This document shows positions 34,377 to 43,144 of a stretch of 50,506 nt of DNA, piece after piece. This DNA is from Desulfobulbaceae bacterium (GTDB lineage Bacteria > Desulfobacterota > Desulfobulbia > Desulfobulbales > Desulfocapsaceae). A program made the position numbers and the translations under genes. The notes beneath the pieces were generated by a model. It did not search any database and was not told the origin of the DNA. It saw only the letters and a list, made by a program, of their open reading frames with translations. The stretch's first letter is position 1. Every line of letters starts with the position of its first letter. The stretch lies in assembly GCA_004796425.1 (NCBI GenBank), contig QZLB01000077.1, positions 1 through 50,506 of the forward strand, in the 5' to 3' direction.

Positions 34377-35632
34377 TGAAGTTTTCAGAATTCGGCAAGA
34401 AGTTCACCTCAGATGCGGGTATCCTTTCTCTGATGGATGATCTGGGCAAGGCTCTTGCTTCTCAGTCAGACGTGGTCATGATGGGTGGGGGTAATCCCGG
34501 CTATATCCCTGAAGTACAGGATATTTTGAGAACCCAGATGATCTCGTTATTAGATAATAAAGCGAAGTTTCATGAACTAACGGGCATCTATGATCCTCCC
34601 CAGGGTCACCTCAGATTTACCGAAGCGTGCGCAAGATTACTCCGCAAAGAGTACGGCTGGGATGTCGGCCCCGAAAATATCTGTTTGACCAATGGGAGCC
34701 AGAGTGGCTTTTTTATCTTGTTTAATCTTTTTGGCGGTCGGTATGAGGATGGAACTGTTAAGAAAATTCGACTACCGCTGGCACCTGAATATATCGGTTA
34801 CTCCGATCTAGGTATTACCCACGATTTTTTTACCGCGACGAAACCAAAAATTGAACTTCTGGAAAACCGGATGTTCAAATATCGGATAGACTTTGATCAA
34901 TTGGAGATCGGAGAAGAGACCGGGGCCATTTGTGTGTCGCGGCCGACCAACCCAACGGGAAATGTAATTACTGACAGCGAAGTGGAGCGGCTTCTTGAAC
35001 TCTGTAACGCGCACCATATCCCGCTGATTCTCGATAACGCATATGGCGTGCCTTTCCCCGGAATTATCTATACCTCAGCAACACCGATGTGGGACCAGAA
35101 TGTTATTAAATGTCTTTCATTGTCAAAGTTTGGCCTGCCCGCAGTGAGGACCGGAATTATTGTGGCACGGGAGGAGATCATCCGAGCTATCAGTTCACTC
35201 AATGCGATTATGGCCTTGGCTCCGAACTCTTTTGGGGCAATGCTCACTGAGGGACTTTTTCAATCGGGTGAAATACTAGAGATAAGTACAGACATTATCA
35301 AACCGTTCTATCAGAAAAAAGCACAGGCAGCACTAGAGACGATTGAACACTATTTGAGCAAGATACCCTATCGACTTCACAAGGTTGAGGGGTCAATGTT
35401 TTTATGGCTCTGGTTCAAGGATTTACCGATAACCAGTCTTGAACTCTACGAAAGGTTGAAATCACGCGGTGTGCTGGTTGTTTCTGGGCATTACTTCTTC
35501 CCGGGACTGGATTCAGGATGGAAGCATCAGCATGAATGTATTAGGCTTACCTATTCCCAAAACGATCAGGACGTGGAACGGGGAATAAAAATAATGGCAG
35601 AGGAACTGGCTGAAATCTATCAAAACCGATGA
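34376..35632 (+). CDS. avtA: Valine-pyruvate aminotransferase (AvtA-like)
   Basis: A 418-residue fold-type I PLP aminotransferase. The opening KFSEFGKKFTSDAGILSLMDDLG and GGGNPGYIPEVQ match AvtA closely. The PLP lysine lies in SLSKFGLPAVRTGIIV, NPTGN is present, and R in IRLTYSQ binds the carboxylate. It exchanges amino groups between valine or alanine and pyruvate. I start at ATG 34376, which overlaps the previous stop; a longer frame from 34286 runs inside the Gate gene. Length equals the family norm. Confidence 0.93.
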   Translation: MKFSEFGKKFTSDAGILSLMDDLGKALASQSDVVMMGGGNPGYIPEVQDILRTQMISLLDNKAKFHELTGIYDPPQGHLRFTEACARLLRKEYGWDVGPENICLTNGSQSGFFILFNLFGGRYEDGTVKKIRLPLAPEYIGYSDLGITHDFFTATKPKIELLENRMFKYRIDFDQLEIGEETGAICVSRPTNPTGNVITDSEVERLLELCNAHHIPLILDNAYGVPFPGIIYTSATPMWDQNVIKCLSLSKFGLPAVRTGIIVAREEIIRAISSLNAIMALAPNSFGAMLTEGLFQSGEILEISTDIIKPFYQKKAQAALETIEHYLSKIPYRLHKVEGSMFLWLWFKDLPITSLELYERLKSRGVLVVSGHYFFPGLDSGWKHQHECIRLTYSQNDQDVERGIKIMAEELAEIYQNR

Positions 35633-35659
35633 TCTGTTCGCAAGATGAGAGGATAAACC

Positions 35660-37459
35660 GTGAGAATGAGATTACCGTACTTTCAGATATTACTACAGCT
35701 CATTTGTACCGTTGTCCTGGTTGAAGGGGTATCCGGTACCTGTCTTGAGGGAGATTGCCGTAATGGTTATGGCACCTACCGGGGAGTGGATGGACGGCTC
35801 TACACTGGTGAATTCTCCAAAGGAGCGGTCAGCGGTGCAGGGACCTTGGAACACCCGGACGGTACGATATACAAGGGGCAGTTCAAACTCGGTAAGTATC
35901 ACGGCAAAGGGATTCTGAAGAGCCCAGACGGCAGGAATTATGAAGGAGAGTTTTACAACGGTGTAATTCAGGGGAACGGTACACTGACACTTAAGAGCGG
36001 CTTGCAGTATCGTGGTGAATTTAACCTCGGCCAGTTCCACGGTCGCGGGGTTCTCTTCTTTCCGGACGGCAGAGAATATACCGGAGATTTCAGAGGCAAT
36101 ATGATTGATGGAGTCGGCCGGCTGGTATATCCGGATGGAAGTTGGTATGAGGGAGTTTTCCGGAGTGGTAAACCCGCCGGACGCGGGGTGCGATCGTACC
36201 CGGATGGCTCAGTATATACCGGTGAGATCAGAAATACCCAAAAACATGGAAATGGTATTTTAAAGCTCACCTCAGGCGAGGAGTATGAGGGTACGTTCGC
36301 CAACGATCAATATTCGGGAGTGGGTACACTCCGTTATGCTGATGGTCGAAAATACCAGGGAGAGTTCAAAGAGGGAGTTCGCCACGGCCAGGGAGAGTTG
36401 CACTATGTAGATGGTTCCAGGTATAAGGGTACTTTTGTCAAAGGTGTCGCCGATGGTACAGGGGTCCATGAAAATCCTGACGGGAGTCGATATGAAGGCA
36501 CCTTCCGGGCTGGAAAAAAGGATGGACAGGGTGAGTATCTCTACAAAGATGGAACCCGGTATGTCGGTCAGTTTAAAGATGGAAAACCCCATGGCTCTGG
36601 GACCATGTCTTATCCAGACGGTAAAACGGTGAGCGGTGAATTTGCTCAGGGAGTACTTGTAAAAACCATAGAAGCCAAAGTCGAACCCACTGAAAAACCA
36701 TCAGAAGTGAGCGGCGAGGTTGTAGCTGAGGTGACTCCTGAAAAGGTTCCTGAAAAGATTTCTAAAAAGATGGAGGTCAAGGATGGAGCGGCAGTTGAAG
36801 CGCCTCCAGAAGAAACGTCACCACCTGAAGTGTTAACAGTTGTCGATGGGCGCATCAGGAGTGGTCTCTCAAATGCAGCCCCGAAAACCGGAAAAGTGGA
36901 TTTTACCTATCCTGATAAAACAAGATATCAGGGCGAAGTCGTAGATGGCCTGATGGAGGGCGACGGAGCCATCTTCTTTCCCAATGGTGACCAGTACCGA
37001 GGGACATTCAGCGCGGGCGTTTTTGAAGGTGAAGGAACGTATCGTTATAACGATGGTCGTATTTATCGCGGTGGTTTTGGCAATGGTAAGCGCAGTGGTA
37101 CGGGAGAATTTGTTTATCCTGACGGGACCAGATATACCGGAGCGTTCAAAAATGATTACTTTCATGGAACGGGTGAATACATATTCTCAGATGGCAGCAA
37201 GTACACCGGAATCTTTAAAGCAGGCAGCTTTAACGGTAAAGGGAAATTAGTCTATCCTGATGGTACCGTGTATCATGGTATTTTTAAAGATGATCTGCCC
37301 AATGGACTTGGCGAACTAAGCAGTCCAGATGGCAGTGTATATAAAGGAGAGTTTTCTGAGGGGCGAAGAAATGGCAAGGGAGTGCTGAGGATGGCCGATG
37401 GTACCGTGTACCAGGGGGTATTCGTGAATGATACGTATATCGGTACGAATCAGAACTGA
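35660..37459 (+). CDS. Secreted MORN-repeat protein
   Basis: A 599-residue protein with a signal peptide (residues 1-26), then 12 full 23-residue MORN repeats (residues 47-322: YxGxFxxGxxxGxGxxxxPDGx), one decayed repeat, a Pro/Glu/Lys-rich linker (about residues 335-410) and seven more full repeats plus a partial one (422-599). It is likely periplasmic or surface located. MORN repeats form extended beta-hairpin ladders that often bind lipids or proteins. GTG 35660 starts it; ATG 35666 is possible. AGAGG lies upstream. It follows avtA by 27 bases and precedes a DUF4177 gene by 40. Its role is unknown. Confidence 0.9.
   Translation: MRMRLPYFQILLQLICTVVLVEGVSGTCLEGDCRNGYGTYRGVDGRLYTGEFSKGAVSGAGTLEHPDGTIYKGQFKLGKYHGKGILKSPDGRNYEGEFYNGVIQGNGTLTLKSGLQYRGEFNLGQFHGRGVLFFPDGREYTGDFRGNMIDGVGRLVYPDGSWYEGVFRSGKPAGRGVRSYPDGSVYTGEIRNTQKHGNGILKLTSGEEYEGTFANDQYSGVGTLRYADGRKYQGEFKEGVRHGQGELHYVDGSRYKGTFVKGVADGTGVHENPDGSRYEGTFRAGKKDGQGEYLYKDGTRYVGQFKDGKPHGSGTMSYPDGKTVSGEFAQGVLVKTIEAKVEPTEKPSEVSGEVVAEVTPEKVPEKISKKMEVKDGAAVEAPPEETSPPEVLTVVDGRIRSGLSNAAPKTGKVDFTYPDKTRYQGEVVDGLMEGDGAIFFPNGDQYRGTFSAGVFEGEGTYRYNDGRIYRGGFGNGKRSGTGEFVYPDGTRYTGAFKNDYFHGTGEYIFSDGSKYTGIFKAGSFNGKGKLVYPDGTVYHGIFKDDLPNGLGELSSPDGSVYKGEFSEGRRNGKGVLRMADGTVYQGVFVNDTYIGTNQN
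35798..36625 (+). repeat. MORN repeat block 1 (12 x 69 bases)
   Basis: Twelve consecutive in-frame repeats of 69 bases, each coding for a 23-residue MORN unit, with no spacers. They differ at many third positions, so they are old duplications rather than a young tandem array. Confidence 0.9.
36923..37405 (+). repeat. MORN repeat block 2 (7 x 69 bases)
   Basis: Seven more in-frame 69-base repeats after a linker without MORN units, followed by one partial unit that ends the protein. Confidence 0.88.
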
Positions 37460-37499
37460 GTCAGAAGAATAGTCCATTGCGTACAAGAGGATCACTGCC

Positions 37500-37853
37500 A
37501 TGAGATGGAGTTATAAAACAGTACATTTCGAATTAAAAAAAGAAGGGTTGCTTGGCAGCGCATTTCTCGATGAATCGGAGATGGAGCTTGAGCTCAATGA
37601 ATTTGGCAAAACTGGCTGGGAGCTTGTTTCGGTTCTTGAGGTCCACGATGGCATGATCGCATTTTTCAAGCAGCCCCTTGGCGGAGGCGAGCAGCAGGTT
37701 CACAAACCCGGACCCACAGAAGCATCAGAGACCCATGTAGTCGAGCAGAACCGGCAGCCCACTATGACCAGCCCTCCAACGGAGCCAGTGCGCGTAAGAA
37801 CAGAATCTGCAACCCCGACGAAGCCAGGTATAGGAGCAATAAAAATTGAGTAG
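37500..37853 (+). CDS. DUF4177 domain protein
   Basis: A 117-residue protein. Residues 1-62 match DUF4177: WSYKTVHFELK, ELELNEFGKTGWELVSVLEV and AFFKQPLG. The C-terminal half is a Pro/Thr/Glu-rich flexible tail. There is no signal peptide. The domain occurs in small cytoplasmic bacterial proteins of unknown function. Its end overlaps the start of the following peptidase gene by eight bases, and AGGAGC in its last codons acts as ribosome site for that gene. Confidence 0.85.
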   Translation: MRWSYKTVHFELKKEGLLGSAFLDESEMELELNEFGKTGWELVSVLEVHDGMIAFFKQPLGGGEQQVHKPGPTEASETHVVEQNRQPTMTSPPTEPVRVRTESATPTKPGIGAIKIE

Positions 37854-39063
37854 TTCACCATTTATCATACAAAACTCCAATCACTTTAAGCTCAATGATG
37901 CGCTTATCGATTGGATGATCGATATCAGAAGGCATATTCACCGTTATCCTGAACTGTCCCTGGAGGAGTTCGAAACTTCTCGTTATATCCAGAAGAAACT
38001 CAATGAAATCGGTATTCAGTCTTCGATCAGAACAGCTGGTACCGGGGTTGTTGCGGTATTGGGAAATGAGCCCGATGCACCGAATAAAGTCGGATTACGC
38101 GCCGATATTGACGGACTTCCGGTCCAGGAGGAGTCGGGCTTAGAGTTCGCGTCACTGAACCAGGGAGTGATGCACGCCTGCGGTCACGATGGCCACGTGG
38201 CGATGTTGCTTGGCGCGGCCGCCCTGCTCAAAAGAACAGAAGACATTCCCGGCGGTATCAAACTGATATTTCAACCCGCAGAGGAACATGGCAACGGCGC
38301 GCTTCGTTTAATTGAGGAAGGGCTGATCGATGATGTTGAAGTTATCTTTGGTGGACATATCGATACTCACTTCCAGACCGGGCAGATTACCGTGGATTCA
38401 GGTTTGATCTGTGCATACACAGACCCCTTCCAGATTGTGGTAAACGGTCGTGGAGGACATGCGGCACGACCACATGAAGCTGCTGATGCAGTTGTTGCAG
38501 CTTCATCTCTGGTTATGATGCTGCAAAGCATTGTTTCCCGTCATACTGATCCCAATAAGGCAGAAGTTATCACCATCGGCAGTTTCCAGGCAGGGAGTGT
38601 GCATAATGTTATTGCCGGCGAAGCGGTCTTGAAAGGAACGATTCGTTCCACCGATAGTCAGACCCGAATCCGGACCATGGCAGGCGTTGAGCGAATCGTT
38701 CAATCAATTGCCATGATGCATGATGTTGAGGTGAAACTTGTATTTGAAGAGCCTTTGCCAGCAGTGATTAACGCTGAGTGTTCAACAGAAACTGCCCGCA
38801 CCGCAGCCTGGGATGTGACTTCGTTCGACAATGTCATATCTCAAGGATGTCCAAGCCTTGGGGGCGAAGATTTCGCCTTTTATCAGCAGCAGATAGAAGG
38901 ATGTCTGGTCAGGTTCGGCGGTGGGGTTACGGACCGAGAGGTGGGACCGTCTCACAGTAAGAATTTTGATTTTGATGAGCATTGTCTGCCCTACGGAGCC
39001 CATTGGCTTGCCTCTGTAGCCCTGCACTGGCTGAAACGTCAAGGAACCCGGGTACCCATTTAA
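37846..39063 (+). CDS. M20D family amidohydrolase/aminoacylase
   Basis: A 405-residue M20D peptidase-type amidohydrolase. It starts with TTG 37846, supported by TAGGAGC nine bases upstream and the absence of any nearby ATG. Metal ligands lie in HACGHDGHVAMLLG, FQPAEEHGNGA and GGHIDTHFQTG, and the dimerisation domain has VNGRGGHAARPHEAADAV; C-terminal GGEDFAFY is also conserved. Such enzymes cleave N-acyl or peptide-like amides of amino acids in the cytoplasm. It is followed by a GCS2 ligase and a gamma-glutamyltransferase, suggesting turnover of a gamma-glutamyl or acylated amino acid. Confidence 0.92.
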   Translation: MSSSPFIIQNSNHFKLNDALIDWMIDIRRHIHRYPELSLEEFETSRYIQKKLNEIGIQSSIRTAGTGVVAVLGNEPDAPNKVGLRADIDGLPVQEESGLEFASLNQGVMHACGHDGHVAMLLGAAALLKRTEDIPGGIKLIFQPAEEHGNGALRLIEEGLIDDVEVIFGGHIDTHFQTGQITVDSGLICAYTDPFQIVVNGRGGHAARPHEAADAVVAASSLVMMLQSIVSRHTDPNKAEVITIGSFQAGSVHNVIAGEAVLKGTIRSTDSQTRIRTMAGVERIVQSIAMMHDVEVKLVFEEPLPAVINAECSTETARTAAWDVTSFDNVISQGCPSLGGEDFAFYQQQIEGCLVRFGGGVTDREVGPSHSKNFDFDEHCLPYGAHWLASVALHWLKRQGTRVPI

Positions 39064-39078
39064 CGGAGTGTCTTCTGC

Positions 39079-40200
39079 ATGACCATTCAATCCATTGAGT
39101 TTGCCGGTAGTACGGGCTTTACTCTTGGTGTGGAAATCGAGTTTCAGGTTGTCAATCGGCAAAGTTATGATCTGGTTCCACACGCTCCGCAATTGCAGCA
39201 ATCTGCTCCTCAGCTTTTGCAACCGCGTATTTCGCAGGAACTGATAAAGTCAATTCTTGAAATTCAGACCGGTATTTGTCGGGATCTTACGGATGTCGAG
39301 AACGATCTGATGCAGACCTGTGCGCTTGCCGAAGAGCTTGCCCTCGATAACGATTGTTTACTATTCGCGGCCAGTCTTCACCCCTTTGCCAAAGCACGCG
39401 AGCAGGAACTCAGCAGTGACGCACGTTATCAGCGTATCATGAATGAACTCCAGATTGTGGGGCGACGATTCATCTCTCAAGGGCTTCATATACATGTCGG
39501 AGTTGCTGATGGAGACACCGCAATCAGAGTTTGTAACGTGATCCAGGCGTATCTGCCCCTGTTTCTCGCACTCTCGACCTCCTCCCCATTCTTTGAGGGT
39601 GAGGATACCGGTCTGATGTCCTATCGTACGGTACTGTTTGAATCACTGCCGCTGGCCGGGGTTTATGATTATCATCCGGGGTGGCTGGAATTCGAAGAGC
39701 GGGTTAATAAACTGAGAGGTTTGGGAATCATTGATAGTGCCCGTGATCTCTGGTGGGACGCACGACCAAGTCCACAGTTTGGTACCGTGGAAATACGAAT
39801 TTGTGATCTGCCATATCGTTTTAGCGATATTTTGGCAATTGTCTCTTTGGTTCAGGCTTGTGTGAGTTGGATTTCCGAGGAAAATATTACGACCGAGTCG
39901 CTGGACACTGCCCTTGTTAAGGCCAACAAATGGCAGGTTGTACGACATGGATTGCACGGCAGATACCTCGACCCGGCAGGCAACATTGATGGCGGTCAGC
40001 AGAAGGTTTCCGAGGCCATCAAGCGATTGATTGACATGATTGTTTCTTGGAGCAGTGAACTTGGGTCGCTTGAACACCTTGCCGATATCGGCCAGATTCT
40101 TGCCGAGGGAACAGGAACAGAATTTCAACGAAGGGTTTTGGCAAGCAGTCACGACTTTAAAGAAATCATCAAGCGTGGTCAGGAAGGTTTTTGGAAATGA
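39079..40200 (+). CDS. Glutamate-cysteine ligase family 2 (GCS2/YbdK) protein
   Basis: A 373-residue carboxylate-amine ligase of the GCS2 family. FTLGVEIEFQVV is the ATP/glutamate motif, GLHIHVGVAD the second, and FGTVEIRICDLPYRF the C-terminal strand with the conserved Arg. The family joins glutamate to an amine such as cysteine with ATP. The true acceptor is uncertain because many YbdK-like proteins have weak cysteine-ligase activity. The stop overlaps the GGT start by four bases. In this cassette it could make the gamma-glutamyl substrate for the next enzyme. Confidence 0.9.
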   Translation: MTIQSIEFAGSTGFTLGVEIEFQVVNRQSYDLVPHAPQLQQSAPQLLQPRISQELIKSILEIQTGICRDLTDVENDLMQTCALAEELALDNDCLLFAASLHPFAKAREQELSSDARYQRIMNELQIVGRRFISQGLHIHVGVADGDTAIRVCNVIQAYLPLFLALSTSSPFFEGEDTGLMSYRTVLFESLPLAGVYDYHPGWLEFEERVNKLRGLGIIDSARDLWWDARPSPQFGTVEIRICDLPYRFSDILAIVSLVQACVSWISEENITTESLDTALVKANKWQVVRHGLHGRYLDPAGNIDGGQQKVSEAIKRLIDMIVSWSSELGSLEHLADIGQILAEGTGTEFQRRVLASSHDFKEIIKRGQEGFWK

Positions 40201-41741
40201 GTATGTATACGAAAGGAATCGTTGCCTCAGGGCACAAACTTGTAAGCTCGCTTGCCGCAGAAGTGATCAAGGCGGGTGGTAATGCGTTTGACGGTATCGT
40301 TGCCGCCGGTTTTGCTGCAGCAATTGCTGAACCGGCTTTGACGAGTCTTGGTGGTGGAGGGTTCCTGCTTGGTCACAGTACTAAAGATGCACAAAACCTG
40401 TTTTTTGATTTTTTCGTTGACACCCCAGGTCTTGGCGTTGATAAAGATCCTTCCGAATTACACTTTTACCCGATAACCGTGAGTTTTTCCGGCTCGGATC
40501 AGGAGTTTAATGTCGGCCTAGGTTCTGTTGCAGTTCCCGGAAATCTCAAAGGATTGCTCCATGTCCATGACCGGCTTGGCTATATGGATCTTGGTGATGT
40601 GCTCGCACCAGCTCAGGAATTGGCCAAATCACATATTCTTAATGAACAGCAGGCTCATTTTCTTCAATTGCTTTATCCGATCATGACGATGAGCGAGACT
40701 GGGAGAAACCTTTATGAACCTGATGGACAATATCTCAAAGCCGGAAGTCCACTGCAAAACAATACCTTCTCAGAATTTCTTGGCCAGCTGGCTGAAGATC
40801 GCGGTGAGAGCTTTTACTACGGCGAGATTGCCCAGAAAATAGATCGTAATATGCGCGAACGTGGAGGTATGCTTTCTGCCGAAGATTTGGCACGATACCA
40901 GGTACATGAACGATCTCCATTAGAGATTCCCTATCGCGATCACCTGCTTTTGACTTCTCCACAACCCTCCATGGGGGGAACGCTTATCGGTTTGTCCATT
41001 TCGCTTCTTGAAAAATTGGGACCCTTTGCGGGCGAATGGGGGGAAAGTGGACAGTTGCAGCGCACCGTTGGGTTGATGCAGGAAGTCGAAAAACTCCGCT
41101 CCCGGGGAATTACCACTCCAGAAGCACTTGAGGATTTTCTCCACAATGGTGAGCTTATTGACACGCATCTGCAACCAATCAGAATGTTCTCCCGTGGTAC
41201 AACCCATATTAGTATCGCCGATAAAGACGGGAACTGTGCCTCGATGACCTGTTCCAATGGTGAGGGCTCCGGCTATTTTGCACCCGACACAGGAATCATG
41301 CTGAATAATATGATGGGCGAAGATGACCTGCATCCGGATGGGTTTCATACCAGCCCTCCCGGTATGCGCGTTGGGTCGATGATGTCTCCTTCCCTGTTGA
41401 TGAAGGGGGATCGGGTCAGGCTGGTCATCGGCAGTGGTGGCTCCAAGCGAATCAGGACCGCCGTCAGTCAGGTGTTATCGCAGGTGGTTGATTTCTCCCG
41501 CTCTCTCGAGGAGGCGATCCAGGCACCCCGCATGTATTGGGATGGTGAGATAGTCCAGGTTGAACCTGGTTTCACTCCGCAGGCAACCGCAGATTTAAAA
41601 TCCCATGTCCAGGTAAATATCTGGCCACAGTATGACGTTTATTTCGGTGGTGTACATGCGGTAATTCCCGGTGAACTCGGGGTTGGAGATCCCCGGAGAG
41701 GTGGTGCCGTATCGATCGTTACTAAAGAGGGAATGGAATAG
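40197..41741 (+). CDS. ggt: Gamma-glutamyltransferase-like protein, apparently cytoplasmic
   Basis: A 514-residue Ntn-hydrolase of the GGT family. The autocleavage Thr is T335 in RGTTHISIADKDGN, matching the first Thr of the small subunit of E. coli GGT. GGNAFDGIVAAGFAAAIAEP, TSLGGGGFLLG and SGGSKRIRTAVSQV are family blocks. Unlike most bacterial GGTs there is no signal peptide, so it is predicted to stay in the cytoplasm. It is coupled to the GCS2 gene (ATGA overlap). It could transfer or hydrolyse a gamma-glutamyl group made by its neighbour. A cephalosporin-acylase-like hydrolase is the alternative. Confidence 0.9.
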   Translation: MSMYTKGIVASGHKLVSSLAAEVIKAGGNAFDGIVAAGFAAAIAEPALTSLGGGGFLLGHSTKDAQNLFFDFFVDTPGLGVDKDPSELHFYPITVSFSGSDQEFNVGLGSVAVPGNLKGLLHVHDRLGYMDLGDVLAPAQELAKSHILNEQQAHFLQLLYPIMTMSETGRNLYEPDGQYLKAGSPLQNNTFSEFLGQLAEDRGESFYYGEIAQKIDRNMRERGGMLSAEDLARYQVHERSPLEIPYRDHLLLTSPQPSMGGTLIGLSISLLEKLGPFAGEWGESGQLQRTVGLMQEVEKLRSRGITTPEALEDFLHNGELIDTHLQPIRMFSRGTTHISIADKDGNCASMTCSNGEGSGYFAPDTGIMLNNMMGEDDLHPDGFHTSPPGMRVGSMMSPSLLMKGDRVRLVIGSGGSKRIRTAVSQVLSQVVDFSRSLEEAIQAPRMYWDGEIVQVEPGFTPQATADLKSHVQVNIWPQYDVYFGGVHAVIPGELGVGDPRRGGAVSIVTKEGME

Positions 41742-41743
41742 TT

Positions 41744-41781
41744 TGATACGATGAGGACTCCACAATATAGTGGGTGTATCA
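41744..41781 (+). other. Hairpin between ggt and the ECF sigma gene
   Basis: TGATAC (41744-41749) pairs with GTATCA (41776-41781), and inside it CCAC (41760-41763) pairs with GTGG (41770-41773). It starts two bases after the ggt stop. No U-tract follows. It could be a weak terminator or part of the sigma-gene leader. From 41781 an ATG opens an 18-residue frame whose stop overlaps the sigma ATG (ATGA). Confidence 0.4.
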
Positions 41782-41833
41782 TGACGCATTCACCCAAATC
41801 AGGACAAGATCTTGGGAGTCATAAGAAAATCGC

Positions 41834-42424
41834 ATGAAACGATTAAGAAGAGTAGATCGGACACAATTCCAGAAGCTCACCTATCCCCACCTTGAGTTTT
41901 TGTACAACATGGCACTCAAGTATTGCGGCAACACCTATGATGCTGAAGACGTTCTACAGGAGACCATGTATCGGGCCTATCGGAATTTTCATCAGCTTCG
42001 AGATGAAGCAAAATGCAAGCCGTGGTTGTTCGCGATCTTGAGAACAACCTTTCTTCGTGAACAACGTTCCTTGAAAAAACGGCCACTGCTCGATGACGGG
42101 AGTGGTTATTTGAAGCATGTTGTCGATCAGGATCGAAAATCGCTGGGGGCGCTTCTTGAAGAAAAAATGGATAAGGCAAATGTTCAGCAACTGCTTGAGA
42201 TGATGCCGGAAAAGCACAAGTCACCCCTGATTCTATATTACATGGAGGATATGACCTATCGAGAAATTGCAGATTTATTGGATATACCAATTGGTACCGT
42301 CATGTCTCGTCTTGCTCGGGCCAAAAAGCAGATGAAGAAAAACTTGTTGAAAAAGCTTGGAATGCATAAGAAAAAAAGAAACTTTTCTATTATTTCAGTT
42401 TTTTTACCGGGCGGAGGGTTGTAA
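41834..42424 (+). CDS. ECF-type RNA polymerase sigma factor
   Basis: A 196-residue sigma factor. Region 2 covers residues 12-80 with YNMALKYCGNTYDAEDVLQETMYRAYRNFHQL and KPWLFAILRTTF; region 4 covers about 110-175 with MPEKHKSPLILYYMEDMTYREIADLLDIPIGTVMSRLARAKKQM. The lysine-rich tail (KKKRNFSI) is extra. GGGAG sits rather far upstream (about 15 bases), so translation may be coupled to a tiny upstream frame. The gene overlaps the anti-sigma gene (TAATG), the classical arrangement. The signal it answers is unknown. Confidence 0.94.
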   Translation: MKRLRRVDRTQFQKLTYPHLEFLYNMALKYCGNTYDAEDVLQETMYRAYRNFHQLRDEAKCKPWLFAILRTTFLREQRSLKKRPLLDDGSGYLKHVVDQDRKSLGALLEEKMDKANVQQLLEMMPEKHKSPLILYYMEDMTYREIADLLDIPIGTVMSRLARAKKQMKKNLLKKLGMHKKKRNFSIISVFLPGGGL

Positions 42425-43110
42425 TGAATTGTGACGAATTCAGGGCCTGGTTGGAGAATAGGGACCTTTCCGATCAATCCGAGTTTGACCGGGCTGCACG
42501 GCACAGGGCTGAATGCCAAAGCTGTAGTGAATTGTTGGAAAAGGATAAACTACTTGAAGATAAAATAGCCGAATTAATGTCCCGAGAGCCGTTGCCTGAA
42601 AATCTTAAGAAAGTGGTTGACCTGAATCTAGGAGCATCTCGGAGCAGTCGGCCACGTTTCTCAACCGGCACGGTTCGAGTTTTATCGATGATAGCAGGAT
42701 TATGTGCCGTTCTGTTGATTTTCATCTCGGTACCTGGCGATTACAGCGAGCGGAAACGCTTCTCCCAAGCCCTCGTTCAGGACCACCTGAAACACAACTA
42801 TGATCATGAAATGATGGGGATCGATAACCTCACCAGCTGGCTTGCCCGCTATGATGCAGACCAGGCGTCATTTCCTGTTGAGCTTGATGATGAATATACT
42901 TTGCTCGGGGGCAAGGTCTGCCTCATTGCTGACTGCAAAACACTCCACCTGGTTTTTCGCAAGGGGCAGGCGTTGGTATCTTTTTATATTTTTGATCCAG
43001 ATGAACTGGCCCGAACCTTTTCTATGAATCGCAATTTCAAAATGTCGATGAAAGGGTATGACATACGTTTTTGGTCCGGTGGAAATCTGGTGTATGCACT
43101 GATCAGCTAA
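42424..43110 (+). CDS. Membrane-bound zinc-finger anti-sigma factor
   Basis: A 228-residue anti-sigma factor. The N-terminal ZAS-like domain has H27-x3-C31-x2-C34 plus C3. A single membrane segment lies near residues 80-98 (VLSMIAGLCAVLLIFISV). The periplasmic part (residues 105-228) has a DUF-like globular domain with two cysteines (KVCLIADCKTLHL) that could form a disulfide or bind a metal. It is expected to hold the ECF factor until an envelope signal arrives. It overlaps the sigma gene by one base and converges on feoB. Confidence 0.88.
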   Translation: MNCDEFRAWLENRDLSDQSEFDRAARHRAECQSCSELLEKDKLLEDKIAELMSREPLPENLKKVVDLNLGASRSSRPRFSTGTVRVLSMIAGLCAVLLIFISVPGDYSERKRFSQALVQDHLKHNYDHEMMGIDNLTSWLARYDADQASFPVELDDEYTLLGGKVCLIADCKTLHLVFRKGQALVSFYIFDPDELARTFSMNRNFKMSMKGYDIRFWSGGNLVYALIS

Positions 43111-43144
43111 ATGATAATTCTCACAAAGCTGCTATTGTAAAGGT

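Noticed and set aside
35798-37405. Regular 69-base repeats resembling a repeat array or CRISPR
   Set aside because: The repeats are in frame, contiguous, have no unique spacers and code for MORN units.
40920-41348. 142-codon frame opposite ggt
   Set aside because: It is antisense to conserved GGT motifs including the catalytic Thr; no support.
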